Positions 26,486 through 35,060 are shown, counted from the first letter of the stretch. The stretch: 64,000 nucleotides of DNA from Oleiagrimonas citrea (GCF_012395255.1 NZ_JAAZQD010000002.1:310001-374000); one strand, 5' to 3'. Translations and numbers: made by a program. The notes: generated by a model not told the origin, from the sequence alone.

Positions 26486-27292
26486 CTAACCCCGCCCTCT
26501 CGAAAGGTCCGCGCTGCCCCACGCCCTCGAATGCGAAGGCTTCGCCAGAGCCTTCAACACAAGGCTTGAACGCAAATATGTCGCAACATGAATGCCTTCG
26601 CTTATCATGCTCTTCACCACCGCTGTCAACTCGCTCTCAGAAGGCTTCAAGGGGCGCAGCGCCTGAACGATGCGAGGCAGTAATTTTCGCCGTGTGAAAC
26701 GGCGCGGCTCAGTCGAGAACACCCAAGCGATCAGAGCAAGAGCCAACAAGGCCATGACACCGAAGACCGGACCTTCTTCGTACATGTGCAACATCCCGCT
26801 GACTATGGGCGTCAAAGTCACCAGCCCAGCTCCTGCGATCAACGCCAGCAAACAATACACATCCAACGATGTACGGCGACGCCGTGCATCGACGAATGGT
26901 GACTGAAGCACGAACGGTTCGCGGATCAATCGAAGCCGCATTTCATTGGCCAATGAAAGCGGCGAACGACGCACTTCATCCTCGATGCGCAATCGCTCGG
27001 CGTATATGTCGCGTAATCGCGGGAAACTCGTCTGAATGAAAGAAGCCGCATGAGCCGGCATCCTTCGCACAGCCGTGTACTCGGCTGGTGCCCCGCTCAA
27101 TCGCTGCTTGCATGTCATGCAGGTGCGCTCGTATCCCAGCTTCTCGAAAGCGCTCACAGGGATGTAATACACATGCCGATAGACCCGAACATCCCTAAGC
27201 ATAAAGATGCGCGCCTGGCGGCAGATCGGACAAAAATCCGCGACGTAACCAAACTTTCGCCGAACCACACGGCGGCCCCAGATAAACAGCAT
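26486..27292 (-). CDS. Zinc-ribbon-like membrane protein of unknown function
   Basis: 268 residues. The N-terminus carries CPICRQARI and later CMTCKQRL, a pair of CxxC knuckles that could bind one zinc. Two membrane segments follow (VYCLLALIAGAGLVTLTPIV and VFGVMALLALALIAWVF), then a basic C-terminal region. GGGGG precedes the ATG. I recognise no named family. Possibly an operon with the small membrane protein 71 bases downstream. Confidence 0.65.
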   Translation of the reverse strand: MLFIWGRRVVRRKFGYVADFCPICRQARIFMLRDVRVYRHVYYIPVSAFEKLGYERTCMTCKQRLSGAPAEYTAVRRMPAHAASFIQTSFPRLRDIYAERLRIEDEVRRSPLSLANEMRLRLIREPFVLQSPFVDARRRRTSLDVYCLLALIAGAGLVTLTPIVSGMLHMYEEGPVFGVMALLALALIAWVFSTEPRRFTRRKLLPRIVQALRPLKPSESELTAVVKSMISEGIHVATYLRSSLVLKALAKPSHSRAWGSADLSRGRG

Positions 27293-27794
27293 GAAATCCC
27301 CCTGTCATGCAGATACTCTTCCGAGTATAGCGAAGATATCTGCCGTTCAAGCAACGCGCATTCATGCAATCCAATCAGGATTTTGGCGAAAATTCCCGCG
27401 ATCCCGAAAATGGTCCTGGCCTCTTTTTTTCAAGTCCACCGCAGGACGAACAGGGCACACGGCTGCCAGCAAGCACTAAGGCTGTCATCAATCCGTCGCT
27501 CGCACACATGCTGTCGATGCGATAGATCTGGGCCAATGGCGGGAGATTCCATTTCTGCGGAAACGCATGCACCCAGCAACTCTTCATGCCTGCCCCAAAG
27601 TACCCCCGCTTTTTTCGACCCGAACGCACAAAGTGCACACGGACTCGGGTTTGGTTAGTCTGTAGCCGACGGCAAAGCGTTTGAACCATCTTTCCGTCGG
27701 GTTGTGCTTCATCCGTGCGCACGTCACGCAATCAGCGGGCGGCGCTTCAGGGGCAGGTATGCCCCGTGGTCAGGGTGGTCGGGCCGGGACCGAT
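27293..27794. other. Divergent intergenic region
   Basis: About 500 bases between the zinc-ribbon protein and the membrane diguanylate cyclase. Only short, compositionally unlikely frames occur. An upstream extension of the diguanylate cyclase frame is open to 27681 but lacks a start supported by a ribosome site. Confidence 0.4.
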
Positions 27795-28829
27795 ATGAAG
27801 CTGAGACATGCTTATGCAGGGTATCAGGCGGCCAATCTGAGGCCGATGATTCCGCTGAGCCTGCTTGCCACGGTAACGGTGTACATCACGGCGGTGGAGG
27901 CGGATGCCTGGACACTGCCTCCAGTTCTGCGCTTTGCACCCGCGCTACCGCTACTGTTGCTGGCACTGCTGGCCGGCCGCACCAAAGGGCCTGTGTCGCT
28001 GAGTGTGGTGGCACTGTGCGCCGTGCTGTTCACAGAGGTGACGATCAATTTCGCCGGCATCGGCCTGACCGAGGGACTGACCTGGGCAATGCCCGGAAGC
28101 CTCCTGCTGCCGGTGGTCACCTCGGTGTTCTGGCCTGCGCGCTGGAGTTTTCTGACGGCAATGGCGCTGACGGCATTCGGACCGCTGCCGATGCTCCTGA
28201 TGCAGGGGAGCGAGCTGCAGCAGTTGCAGTTCGCTGTCTACATGAGCGTGGCAGTCACCTTGTCAGCCATGATGCACGCAGTGATGGAGCACACCTCGCG
28301 CCGACAGTTGCAACTCGAGTTGCAACTGCGCGAACAGGCGACGTTCGATGGCCTCACCGGGGTACTACTTCGCAACCGCTTTCTCGATGCAGCGCAGCGT
28401 GTTCTGGAGGAGCATCACGCGCAGCGCACGCCAGTGTGCGTGGCGTATCTGGATGCCGACCGCTTCAAGCGGATCAACGACCACTACGGCCATTCCGCCG
28501 GCGACGCGGTGCTGATCGGCCTAGCCGATGTTCTGCGCGCCCACGTACGCGCACACGATCTGATCGGTCGCGTGGGTGGGGAAGAATTCGCCATACTGCT
28601 GCCGGACATCGACCTGGCGGCGGCGCAGTATCGAATGGAGACAGTACGGCGGGCCGTACGCTTGATGGTGCAACGCCCGGATGGACCGATGACCATCAGC
28701 ATCGGCATCGCCCAGAGCCGCGGACCCGGCGAAACCATCGACGCGCTACTGGTGCGCGCCGACCAAGCCATGCGCCAGGCCAAAGAAACGGGCCGCGACC
28801 GCGCCGTACTGGACACTACCTTGTCCTGA
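27795..28829 (+). CDS. Membrane diguanylate cyclase (MASE-like sensor plus GGDEF)
   Basis: 344 residues. The first ~180 form about six membrane helices (MIPLSLLATVTVYITAV; APALPLLLLALLAG; LSVVALCAVLFTEVTI and so on), a MASE-type integral sensor. A short linker (RRQLQLELQLREQATFDGLTG) leads to the GGDEF domain with GGEEF and I-site RAHD five residues upstream, so active and product-inhibited synthesis of c-di-GMP is predicted. DADRFKRIND is intact. The signal is unknown. Confidence 0.9.
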   Translation: MKLRHAYAGYQAANLRPMIPLSLLATVTVYITAVEADAWTLPPVLRFAPALPLLLLALLAGRTKGPVSLSVVALCAVLFTEVTINFAGIGLTEGLTWAMPGSLLLPVVTSVFWPARWSFLTAMALTAFGPLPMLLMQGSELQQLQFAVYMSVAVTLSAMMHAVMEHTSRRQLQLELQLREQATFDGLTGVLLRNRFLDAAQRVLEEHHAQRTPVCVAYLDADRFKRINDHYGHSAGDAVLIGLADVLRAHVRAHDLIGRVGGEEFAILLPDIDLAAAQYRMETVRRAVRLMVQRPDGPMTISIGIAQSRGPGETIDALLVRADQAMRQAKETGRDRAVLDTTLS

Positions 28830-28984
28830 TGACGACCCCAGGGAAGAGTCCGGGACTTCCCTCTCGAATCCATTGCCTGGCCAGAACAGTGCCCCTGAAG
28901 AATCAGGTCGCCGCCCCTGCGCGAGACGGTACGTTTGTGCTGACCAGCACCCGAGCGCCGCCCGCGAAAGGAAGCAACGATGCC

Positions 28985-30049
28985 TCAGACACCCTTTTTC
29001 GACTGCCTGCGCAGGATACGAACGATGCGGTGGTAGACGACATTCGTCAGCAGTTCCTTGTTGTCACCCGTGGTGCTCGCGAACTCGACCACGACCGTGT
29101 CGATGTCCTGGTAATAACGCGCGATGCTTTGATATCCCGGTAGCCAGCCGGCATGCCCGTACTGGTAGACCGAGGCATAGAGGGCCTGCTCGTCGGGGCT
29201 CAGCAGGGTGCCGTCATTCAACGCCCGCACGAACACCCCGACATCGCGTGCCGTGGCCACCATCGAACCGCCGGGCGTCTCGAAATCCAGCGTCTTCATG
29301 TCCGCGTCGACACCGTGCTGATGGCCGCTGGCCAGATCGGCGAGGTTCACATCGCGGAGCGAGCCGTAGGTGTGCGTCAACCCGAGCGGCTTGAGGATTT
29401 CCCGCTGGATGTAGCGCTGATGGCTATAACCCAGCGCCCGGTCCAGGATGGCGCCAAGCAGCAGGTAGTTGGTATTGGAGTACTCGCGACGCGCGCCTGG
29501 TGCGAAGTCGGCCGGTTGGTCCAGCACCAGCTTCAGATTGTCATGGGGATCGGCCTGCCGCTGCCCCCAGTCGAACCCGTCCGCGTCGACGAAATTGGGA
29601 ATACCGCTGCGATGCTGCAGCAACATGCGCAGGGTAATGCGGTCCGCGTTCTGGATGCGACCGGCCAGCTCCGGCAATCGCTCGGCCAGGGTGTCGTCCA
29701 GCGACAGCACATGCTGGTGGACCAGCTTGACGGTGGCCACGGCGATATACAGCTTGCTGATGCTGGCGATCTTGAACAAGGCATGCGCATCGGCGGGCAC
29801 CCGATGCGCCGCGTCCTTCCAGCCCGCGGCGTAGAGCCGGGGCGGCTTCCCGCCCTGATCGACATACACGATGATGCCGTCCAGCCCGTCATGCGCGGCA
29901 TCGTCGACCTGCTGCTGGACCGTGTCCGGCAACGGCGCCAGCCAGGCCTTGATGCCCGGCCACGGCGGCAGCGTCACGACACAGACGATCGCCACGACCG
30001 GCATGACGATCCGGAGTATGCGGATGATGCGTTTCTTGTCGGCTTTCAT
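28985..30049 (-). CDS. Serine hydrolase of the beta-lactamase/PBP family
   Basis: 354 residues. An N-terminal anchor or uncleaved signal (IIRILRIVMPVVAIVCVVTL) places the enzyme in the periplasm. S96-I-S-K99 is the SxxK nucleophile/base motif; REYSNTNY supplies the YxN motif; HAGWLPGYQS is near the third motif. This matches class C beta-lactamase-like hydrolases and D-aminopeptidase/esterase relatives. Beta-lactam resistance should not be assumed. ATG 30049 is chosen because it directly precedes the basic leader. Confidence 0.85.
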   Translation of the reverse strand: MKADKKRIIRILRIVMPVVAIVCVVTLPPWPGIKAWLAPLPDTVQQQVDDAAHDGLDGIIVYVDQGGKPPRLYAAGWKDAAHRVPADAHALFKIASISKLYIAVATVKLVHQHVLSLDDTLAERLPELAGRIQNADRITLRMLLQHRSGIPNFVDADGFDWGQRQADPHDNLKLVLDQPADFAPGARREYSNTNYLLLGAILDRALGYSHQRYIQREILKPLGLTHTYGSLRDVNLADLASGHQHGVDADMKTLDFETPGGSMVATARDVGVFVRALNDGTLLSPDEQALYASVYQYGHAGWLPGYQSIARYYQDIDTVVVEFASTTGDNKELLTNVVYHRIVRILRRQSKKGV

Positions 30050-30223
30050 GCGGCGGCTTCGAGGCAGGAGGCGTAATGAATAGGTGGAAACGGCAACAAC
30101 TCGAGCATACACGCCAGCGCGACCATCCAAACAAAGCGCGCAAACCGCTCCAGCCCCACGCACAACGGAGCGAAGGGGAAGGCCATCAAGGCGATTTAAT
30201 GACCTCCGCTTCCCTTTTCGCCA

Positions 30224-30574
30224 TCAACCGTCCGCCTCGAATTCCTCGTAGGCGCGCACGGCTTCGGCGGCATACATCAGCGACGGGCCGCCACCCATGT
30301 AGACCGCGACGGCCAGGGTCTCCATGAACTGATCGCGCGGGACATCCATGCGGCGCAGCGCCTTGACGTGGAACCCGATGCAGCCATCGCAGTGCCCGGC
30401 GACGCCGATCGCCAGCGCCATGAGTTCCTTGTGCACCGCCGTCAACGCGCCAGGCGCGAGCGCCGCCTTGGCCAGGGACGAGAAGCCGGCCATGGTGTCC
30501 GCTTGATCGGCGCGGAAGGTCGCCAGGGCCTGGTTGAGATCCTGGGTCAGGGTCTTGAATGAAAGGTGGGACAT
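30224..30574 (-). CDS. Carboxymuconolactone decarboxylase/AhpD-like protein
   Basis: 116 residues with the AhpD-like redox motif C62-x-x-C65 and His69 in GHCDGCIGFHVKALRR. The protein is small and all-helical. Members act as thiol peroxidase adaptors or ring-opening decarboxylases; the CxxC favours a redox role. ATG 30574 follows a weak purine run. It is divergent from the pseudouridine synthase gene and not linked to the peroxiredoxin at 9.7 kb. Confidence 0.88.
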   Translation of the reverse strand: MSHLSFKTLTQDLNQALATFRADQADTMAGFSSLAKAALAPGALTAVHKELMALAIGVAGHCDGCIGFHVKALRRMDVPRDQFMETLAVAVYMGGGPSLMYAAEAVRAYEEFEADG

Positions 30575-30798
30575 ATGCACTCCGGGTCGTCGGGACGGAT
30601 TCGAAGTGTGCCCGCATCGTGCCGCGGGCGATTGGACCTGGATCAAGTCCGGCGCCGATCGCCCGGCTCGCCGGTCGACGCGACACGGAGGCAAAGGGCA
30701 CAAGATATTGAATCGGCTTAATAGCCGCCTTCCCCTTTTTGCACCTATTAGCGGTCGAGCCGTGAAAGAATCGACGCTGACCTTGTGTACTCACCACG

Positions 30799-31710
30799 GT
30801 GAAGATCTGCATGCACCCGCCGCAGCACAAACCGCGCAGACCACCTGGCGCCAGTACGGTGCACCTGTCGCCGGGCGACGGAGACACGGTGCTGGAATGC
30901 CTGTGTTCGCGCTTTCCCGCCGTGTCGCCGGACACCTGGAAGGAACGCATGCAGCGGGGACGCGTGCTCGATGCAGCCTGGGAGCCTCTGGCCATGCATG
31001 CGCCTGTTCGGGACGGTCTGTGCGTGCATTATTTCCGCGAGGTGATCCACGAACCCCGCATTCCGGTGACCGAGACGGTTCTGTATGCCGATGCGCACCT
31101 GCTGGTGGCGGACAAGCCGCATTTCCTACCGGTGATGCCCGCGGGACGGTTCGTCGAGGAGACCTTGCTGACGCGCTTGCGTCGCCGCATGGGCCATCCG
31201 GACCTGGTGCCGTTGCATCGCATCGACCGGGCCACGGCGGGCCTGGTGTTGTTTTCCGTTAATGCATCCAGCCGAGCGGCGTATCAGGCGCTGTTTCGCG
31301 AACGCCGTATCGTGAAGTCCTACGAGGCGCTGGCGGCCCCGCTGCGCCAACAGGCATGGCCACGGGTCTACCGCTCGCGACTGGTACGAGGCGAGCCGTT
31401 CTTTCGCATGCGGGAAGAAGAAGGTCGCCCCAACAGCGAAACGCGCATGGACGTCCTCGAGCGTGGCCCGGATCTATGGCGCTACGCATTGACCCCGGTC
31501 ACAGGCCGCACGCACCAGTTGCGGGTGCACATGGCCGCGCTGGGTGCGCCGATCCTGCATGACCGCTGGTATCCGCAGTTGCAGCCCGAGGCGGACGATG
31601 ATCACGCCCGTCCGCTGCAACTGCTGGCGCGCACGCTGGAATTTGTCGACCCGTTGAATGGTCAGCCTAGAGTCTGGCACAGCCAGCGGCAGTTGCTGCC
31701 TATCGACTGA
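30799..31710 (+). CDS. RluA-family pseudouridine synthase
   Basis: 303 residues. The catalytic Asp143 lies in LHRIDRATAGLVLFS, the RluA-family HR(L/I)DxxTSG motif; TGRTHQLRVHMAALG and a final LLARTLEFVDPL are also typical. It isomerises uridine to pseudouridine in rRNA or tRNA; the exact target cannot be assigned. The last ~38 codons are duplicated at 33051-33169 beyond a broken insertion sequence, so this 3' end has been part of a rearrangement, but the gene itself is intact. Confidence 0.9.
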   Translation: MKICMHPPQHKPRRPPGASTVHLSPGDGDTVLECLCSRFPAVSPDTWKERMQRGRVLDAAWEPLAMHAPVRDGLCVHYFREVIHEPRIPVTETVLYADAHLLVADKPHFLPVMPAGRFVEETLLTRLRRRMGHPDLVPLHRIDRATAGLVLFSVNASSRAAYQALFRERRIVKSYEALAAPLRQQAWPRVYRSRLVRGEPFFRMREEEGRPNSETRMDVLERGPDLWRYALTPVTGRTHQLRVHMAALGAPILHDRWYPQLQPEADDDHARPLQLLARTLEFVDPLNGQPRVWHSQRQLLPID

Positions 31711-31728
31711 GAGGGTAATGGTCCCTGA
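31592..31728 (+). repeat. Direct duplication, left copy (pseudouridine synthase 3' end)
   Basis: These ~137 bases are nearly identical (four differences noted) to 33051-33187, same orientation. Both copies continue through the stop codon into the REP-like motif. The left copy is part of the intact gene; the right one is only a fragment. Confidence 0.9.
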
Positions 31729-31740
31729 CACCTATTTTCC
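31718..31740 (+). repeat. REP-like motif copy 1
   Basis: ATGGTCCCTGACACC followed by TATTTTCC, directly after the pseudouridine synthase stop codon. Related copies lie at 33177, 34478, 34623 and 34893. Confidence 0.65.
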
Positions 31741-31919
31741 TAGCTCGCGAACCCAGTTTCCAACTAACCCTACGCCAAGAATCGCACCTGTAGCATCCTG
31801 GAATGCGCGCGGTTCAGAACGTCCAACCGCAGAGCGCATAAGCACAACAGGAGGTTTGTCCATGCCGCAGGACGCAAGCTTGGAAAGAAGTTGCTCCAAT
31901 GCTTCGCGCATTTCCGGCG
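31741..31919 (-). pseudogene. Truncated duplicate of the 151-aa protein gene
   Basis: 179 bases differ at only about two positions from 34007-34185, inside the 151-residue protein gene at 33959-34414. Neither gene end is included, so this is a dead fragment. Near identity implies a recent event or gene conversion. It is joined on the left to a REP-like motif and on the right to insertion-sequence DNA. Confidence 0.88.
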
Positions 31920-32004
31920 CAAGAACGATTCCAGCTTCACTTTAGAGGCCTTCGCCGCTCCGATTCAAACGGGCGTATGTGTACCTGGAACCGTTTTTGC
32001 TTAC

Positions 32005-32691
32005 GAAGGCTACATCTACTCGCGCGAGCAACGCGCCACCCGTGACCTGCTGCGCCGGCGCTTCATGCTGGTGCGCCAGGCGGTGCAGCTCATGCTGGCG
32101 ATCCAGTCCAGCTTCAGCCGCAGCACCGGCAAGCAGCTGTCGACCAACGCCCTGCGCCGCATCGCACCGAATGAGCTGGAAGCCTTGTTCCCGGACGTCA
32201 GTACGCGCTATGGCGTGCTGCTGCAGTACAGGCTGTGGCTGACGCTGCAGGAGCAGATCAGCAGCCTCGAGCAATGGGTCCGCAAGGATCTGGCCCGACC
32301 CGGTGACCTGATGCGCCTGCGCAGCGTGCCGGGCATCGGTCCGATCCTGTGCATGACCATCGCGCTGGAGACCGGCCCGATCGAACGCTTTGCCTCGGTG
32401 GGCGAGTACGCCTCGTACTGCCGCATGGTCGAGAGCGTGCACCTGTCCAACGGCAAGAAGAAGGGTCGAGGTAATCGGAAAAGCGGCAACCGCTACCTGT
32501 GCTGGGCGTACATCGAAGCGGCCAACTACGCGACCCGCTTCAACCCACAGATCCGAAGCTGGTACGACCGCAAGAAAGCAACGAAGCACCGGGTAGTGGC
32601 GATCAAGGCCGTCGCGCACAAGCTGGCGCGGGCGTGCTACCACCTGCTCAGGGACGGCACCGAGTTTGATCCGAAGCGTGCCTTCGGCTGA
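32005..32691 (+). pseudogene. IS110/IS1111 transposase, N-terminus missing
   Basis: From residue EGYIYSREQRATRDLLRRR onward the frame matches the coiled linker and Transposase_20 domain of IS110 enzymes, including LMRLRSVPGIGPILCMTI (the helix-hairpin-helix-like segment), YASYCRMVES and RYLCWAYIEAANYA. The catalytic Ser of this domain should fall near KKGRGNRKSGNRYL. Complete enzymes have 330-400 residues; about 100-150 N-terminal residues with the RuvC-like DEDD acidic site are absent. The 38 codons before 32005 are open but unrelated, so it is a non-functional remnant. Confidence 0.8.
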
Positions 32692-32993
32692 TCGTGCCGG
32701 CGGTCGCAGGCCGGAACAGGTGTTTGGCTTTGAGCCAGTGACCCTGAATGGTCGTGATCGCCGGCCACCATGTAGCAGGCAGGACCGCACGCGGACCGAG
32801 CCACGAAGGGTTGGGACCTAGAGCCCGTCATCCTGTGCAGCGCAAGCGCGCACCTGGACGGATCCCGCGTTGACCGACGAGTGTTTGGCTGACAACCAGA
32901 ACGGTGACTGGCGCGATCCTCAGCGCCGGAAAAAACGCAGCGGAAGTCGGACCCATGGCTACGTGGCACCGATCTCCCCGGCAGCGGGGCGAC

Positions 32994-33039
32994 GGGCGCT
33001 TATGGTTCTATTGACAGGCGGCGGCGAAATGGCGACACC
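32994..33039 (+). repeat. 45-bp repeat, copy A
   Basis: The stretch beginning GGGCGCTTATGGTTCTATTG and continuing GGCGAAATGG recurs on the opposite strand at 34721-34763 with few differences. It lies just left of the right-hand duplication and may be a small mobile or insertion-sequence-associated sequence. Confidence 0.6.
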
Positions 33040-33050
33040 ATTTTCGATGG

Positions 33051-33187
33051 CGGACGATGATCACGCCCATCCGCTGCAACTACTGGCGCGCACGCTGGAA
33101 TTTGTCGACCCGTTGAATGGCCAGCCTAGAGCCTGGCACAGCCAGCGGCAGTTGCTGCCTATCGACTGAGAGGGTAATGGTCCCTGA
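33051..33187 (+). repeat. Direct duplication, right copy (pseudouridine synthase 3' end fragment)
   Basis: Encodes a fragment DDDHAHPLQLLARTLEFVDP ending in LLPID and stop, like the C-terminus of the intact gene at 30799-31710, followed by the same untranslated GAGAGGGTAATGGTCCCTGA. It is not expected to be translated usefully. Confidence 0.88.
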
Positions 33188-33198
33188 CCCCATTTTCC
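33177..33198 (+). repeat. REP-like motif copy 2
   Basis: ATGGTCCCTGACCCCATTTT, the same family as copy 1, immediately after the fragment's stop codon and at the 3' end of the opposing membrane protein gene. Confidence 0.65.
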
Positions 33199-33202
33199 CC
33201 AC

Positions 33203-33958
33203 TCAAATCCCTCCGCCCTTTTGTCCCACCTTCTTCTTGTGGTCAACGAGGTAGATGCGGGCGAGTCGCGCCCCCGGTTTGCCTCCGCACTCGGAGACTT
33301 CGGCCACCAGGCGCGTGCCCGAATACCGCCCCGGCGAGGAATATTCGACGGTGCACGGATCGTGACGATCATTCTCGGCACGCAGCATATCGTATGAACT
33401 CAGGCTGCTATAGCGGATTCGGATATCCGGCGAATACCGTGCTGCGAGTGCTTTAAGTTGTCCGATTGTCGTACCCGCATGCACTTCTGCATAGAGCGCC
33501 TTCACGGCGCGATTATCTCGCGCAAACACGTACCTCACCAACGCTGCCGTCTCGATGCGGCAGAAAATGCCCAGTGTGATCAGGGCACCATAGGCGAGTA
33601 CGACGCGGGTACGCGAAATGCCTCCCGTCCATACCGAGAGTGCAGGCCAGACAAGACCTGCCAGCAGTCCCAGTACGCCCACCAGAAGCAGCAAATTCGA
33701 GCATGCCGTGCCGATCACGGCGACATTGGGCACATAGGTGGGAATGAACAGCCCCTGCACCAAACTGTAGCCGCCTTTTTGCGCACTAAGCACAGGCAAC
33801 CCGAGCACGATCGGCACCACTACGATGCCCACCGCCAACCACGTATGCCTGCGCAGAAGCCTTTCGAAAGCTACCGCGCTGGCGCACCTTGCCCCCGACA
33901 GCTTTCCATTCAATCGCACTCTGAACCCTTTTTCTTTGAATGATAGGTTGGCGCTCAC
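33203..33958 (-). CDS. Membrane protein of unknown function (251 aa)
   Basis: GTG start directly abutting the TGA of the upstream 151-aa gene, so the two are translationally coupled. Three to four membrane segments (LAVGIVVVPIVLGLPVL; NLLLLVGVLGLLAGLVW; VVLAYGALITLGIFCRI) are followed by a soluble ~110-residue C-terminal domain holding two Cys (DPCTVEYSS, VSECGG) and ending KKKVGQKGGGI. No recognised family. It remains next to the REP-like copy while the left side of the island lost it. Confidence 0.68.
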   Translation of the reverse strand: MSANLSFKEKGFRVRLNGKLSGARCASAVAFERLLRRHTWLAVGIVVVPIVLGLPVLSAQKGGYSLVQGLFIPTYVPNVAVIGTACSNLLLLVGVLGLLAGLVWPALSVWTGGISRTRVVLAYGALITLGIFCRIETAALVRYVFARDNRAVKALYAEVHAGTTIGQLKALAARYSPDIRIRYSSLSSYDMLRAENDRHDPCTVEYSSPGRYSGTRLVAEVSECGGKPGARLARIYLVDHKKKVGQKGGGI

Positions 33959-34414
33959 TCAGTGAGCCACCAAAAGTGAACGTGCACCAGAATAGTTCTC
34001 ATGCTCTAGCTCGCGAAACCAGTTTCCAACTAACCCTACGCCAAGAATCGCACCTGCAGCATCCTGGAATGCGCGCGGTTCAGAACGTCCAACCGCAGAG
34101 CGCATAAGCACAACAGGAGGTTTGTCCATGCCGCAGGACGCAAGCTTGGAAAGAAGTTGCTCCAATGCTTCGCGCATTTCCGGCGTACCGTATTGCGGCG
34201 TGTGATGCTCTTGGGGGAGCTTGCCCGCCTTCACGAGCACCCTGACGAAACGGTACGTGAGACAGTCAACGGCCGCAGTAACAAATACTGAGCTCTCACC
34301 GTAACTATCCAAAAAGTCGTCTGTGATGTGCGGGGCGAAGCCCACATCAGGGTCGATAGGTATAGACCCTTCCGGAGTGCCAGCCGGTGGATCCTGTTGA
34401 TTGGAATTGTCCAT
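33959..34414 (-). CDS. Protein of unknown function (151 aa), source of the duplicated fragment
   Basis: Acidic N-terminus rich in Pro and Asp (DPPAGTPEGSIPIDPDVGF), then a helical middle (MREALEQLLSKLASCG) and a Gly/Ala-rich C-terminal part (AAGAILGVGLVGNWFRELEH). No signal peptide, no known motif. Coupled by direct TGA-GTG abutment to the 251-aa membrane protein. Nearly 180 bases of it are copied at 31741-31919. Confidence 0.7.
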   Translation of the reverse strand: MDNSNQQDPPAGTPEGSIPIDPDVGFAPHITDDFLDSYGESSVFVTAAVDCLTYRFVRVLVKAGKLPQEHHTPQYGTPEMREALEQLLSKLASCGMDKPPVVLMRSAVGRSEPRAFQDAAGAILGVGLVGNWFRELEHENYSGARSLLVAH

Positions 34415-34477
34415 TACATCTGAGTGCTTACGCTGGATTTAAGTCGCCGCCCGTTTGCGCAGCCCACCGTGCGTTTG

Positions 34478-34504
34478 GGAAAATGGCCCCTGACACCATT
34501 TTCC
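34478..34504. repeat. REP-like hairpin, copy 3
   Basis: GGAAAATGG and CCATTTTCC form a perfect nine-base stem around CCCCTGACA. This is the most complete form of the motif and shows that the ATGGTCCCTGACACCATTTT family can fold as a hairpin. Confidence 0.75.
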
Positions 34505-34622
34505 ATGGCCGGCCAGATCAGGTTCTTCAGCATGCCGTCTGTCATGACGCATATCTCTCTTGGCACTACCTCTAGTTAACAGTTAGAAGCGACCCAAACC
34601 ATCTTTTCAAGAATTTCGTAAA

Positions 34623-34643
34623 TTGTCCCTGACACCTTTTTTT
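34623..34643 (+). repeat. REP-like motif copy 4
   Basis: TTGTCCCTGACACCTTTTTT: the core GTCCCTGACACC is kept and the right arm is altered to Ts. Confidence 0.55.
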
Positions 34644-34720
34644 ACACATTGAAAGGTATGGACTAGAGCTCATGTCAGTCTCCACACAATAAATAAGACG
34701 CAGATGACACTTTCCGAAAA

Positions 34721-34763
34721 GGGTCACCATTTCGCCACCCCCGTCAATAGAACCATAAGCGCC
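34721..34763 (-). repeat. 45-bp repeat, copy B
   Basis: On the minus strand this reads GGGCGCTTATGGTTCTATTG followed by GGCGAAATGGTGACCC, matching copy A at 32994-33039. It lies next to the DUF985-like fragment. Confidence 0.6.
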
Positions 34764-34766
34764 CCT

Positions 34767-34865
34767 TTAGCGGAACCGGCCGTCGGGCGTGGCGACGGTC
34801 GCACGGGATTTGAAGACCTGCAGAAATCTGCCGCCTTCCGGGTGATCGATGAAGTCTTCCGGCAT
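34767..34865 (-). pseudogene. Fragment of a cupin DUF985-like gene
   Basis: The minus strand encodes MPEDFIDHPEGGRFLQVFKS and ends TPDGRFR before a stop. HPEGG(R/Y)F....R...T.DG is the N-terminal signature of the DUF985 cupin family, whose members run to about 150 residues. The rest of the cupin barrel is missing, so it is a remnant. Confidence 0.4.
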
Positions 34866-34892
34866 CATCACTTCAGGCAACTACCCTCAAGA

Positions 34893-34915
34893 AATGTCCC
34901 TGGCACCATTTTTTC
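34893..34915 (+). repeat. REP-like motif copy 5
   Basis: AATGTCCCTGGCACCATTTT, with one change in the core (TGGCACC for TGACACC). Confidence 0.55.
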
Positions 34916-35060
34916 AACTTTCGGCCTTGGTAGCAAGCACGGACACACTTCCGAGCTGAGGAAAAAGAAGAACGCTCAATCAAAGGGGATGGAGGAAATT
35001 ATCTCGATTTAATTCCCTCCGCCCCCTTTTTCGACTTTTCTTGTTTTAGGGGAACCGCTT

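Larger units (their letters stand above)
31920..33050 (+). mobile_element. Remnant of an IS110/IS1111-family insertion sequence
   Basis: The segment between the two duplications contains the C-terminal two thirds of an IS110-type transposase plus about 350 bases of non-coding 3' DNA. The start of the element and its DEDD catalytic domain are missing. IS110-family elements usually make no target duplications and are known to favour REP sequences, in keeping with REP-like motifs at both edges. Exact ends cannot be fixed by eye. Confidence 0.7.
34415..35060. other. Rearranged non-coding stretch
   Basis: About 650 bases with three REP-like motifs (34478, 34623, 34893), a 45-bp repeat on the minus strand (34721-34763) and a fragment of a DUF985-like gene. 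No intact gene. A 102-codon plus-strand frame at 34704-35012 overlaps these repeats and is not credible. Confidence 0.6.

Noticed and set aside
34704..35012. 102-codon plus-strand frame in the island
   Set aside because: It runs through a repeat, a DUF985 fragment on the other strand and a REP-like motif, so it is an accidental frame.
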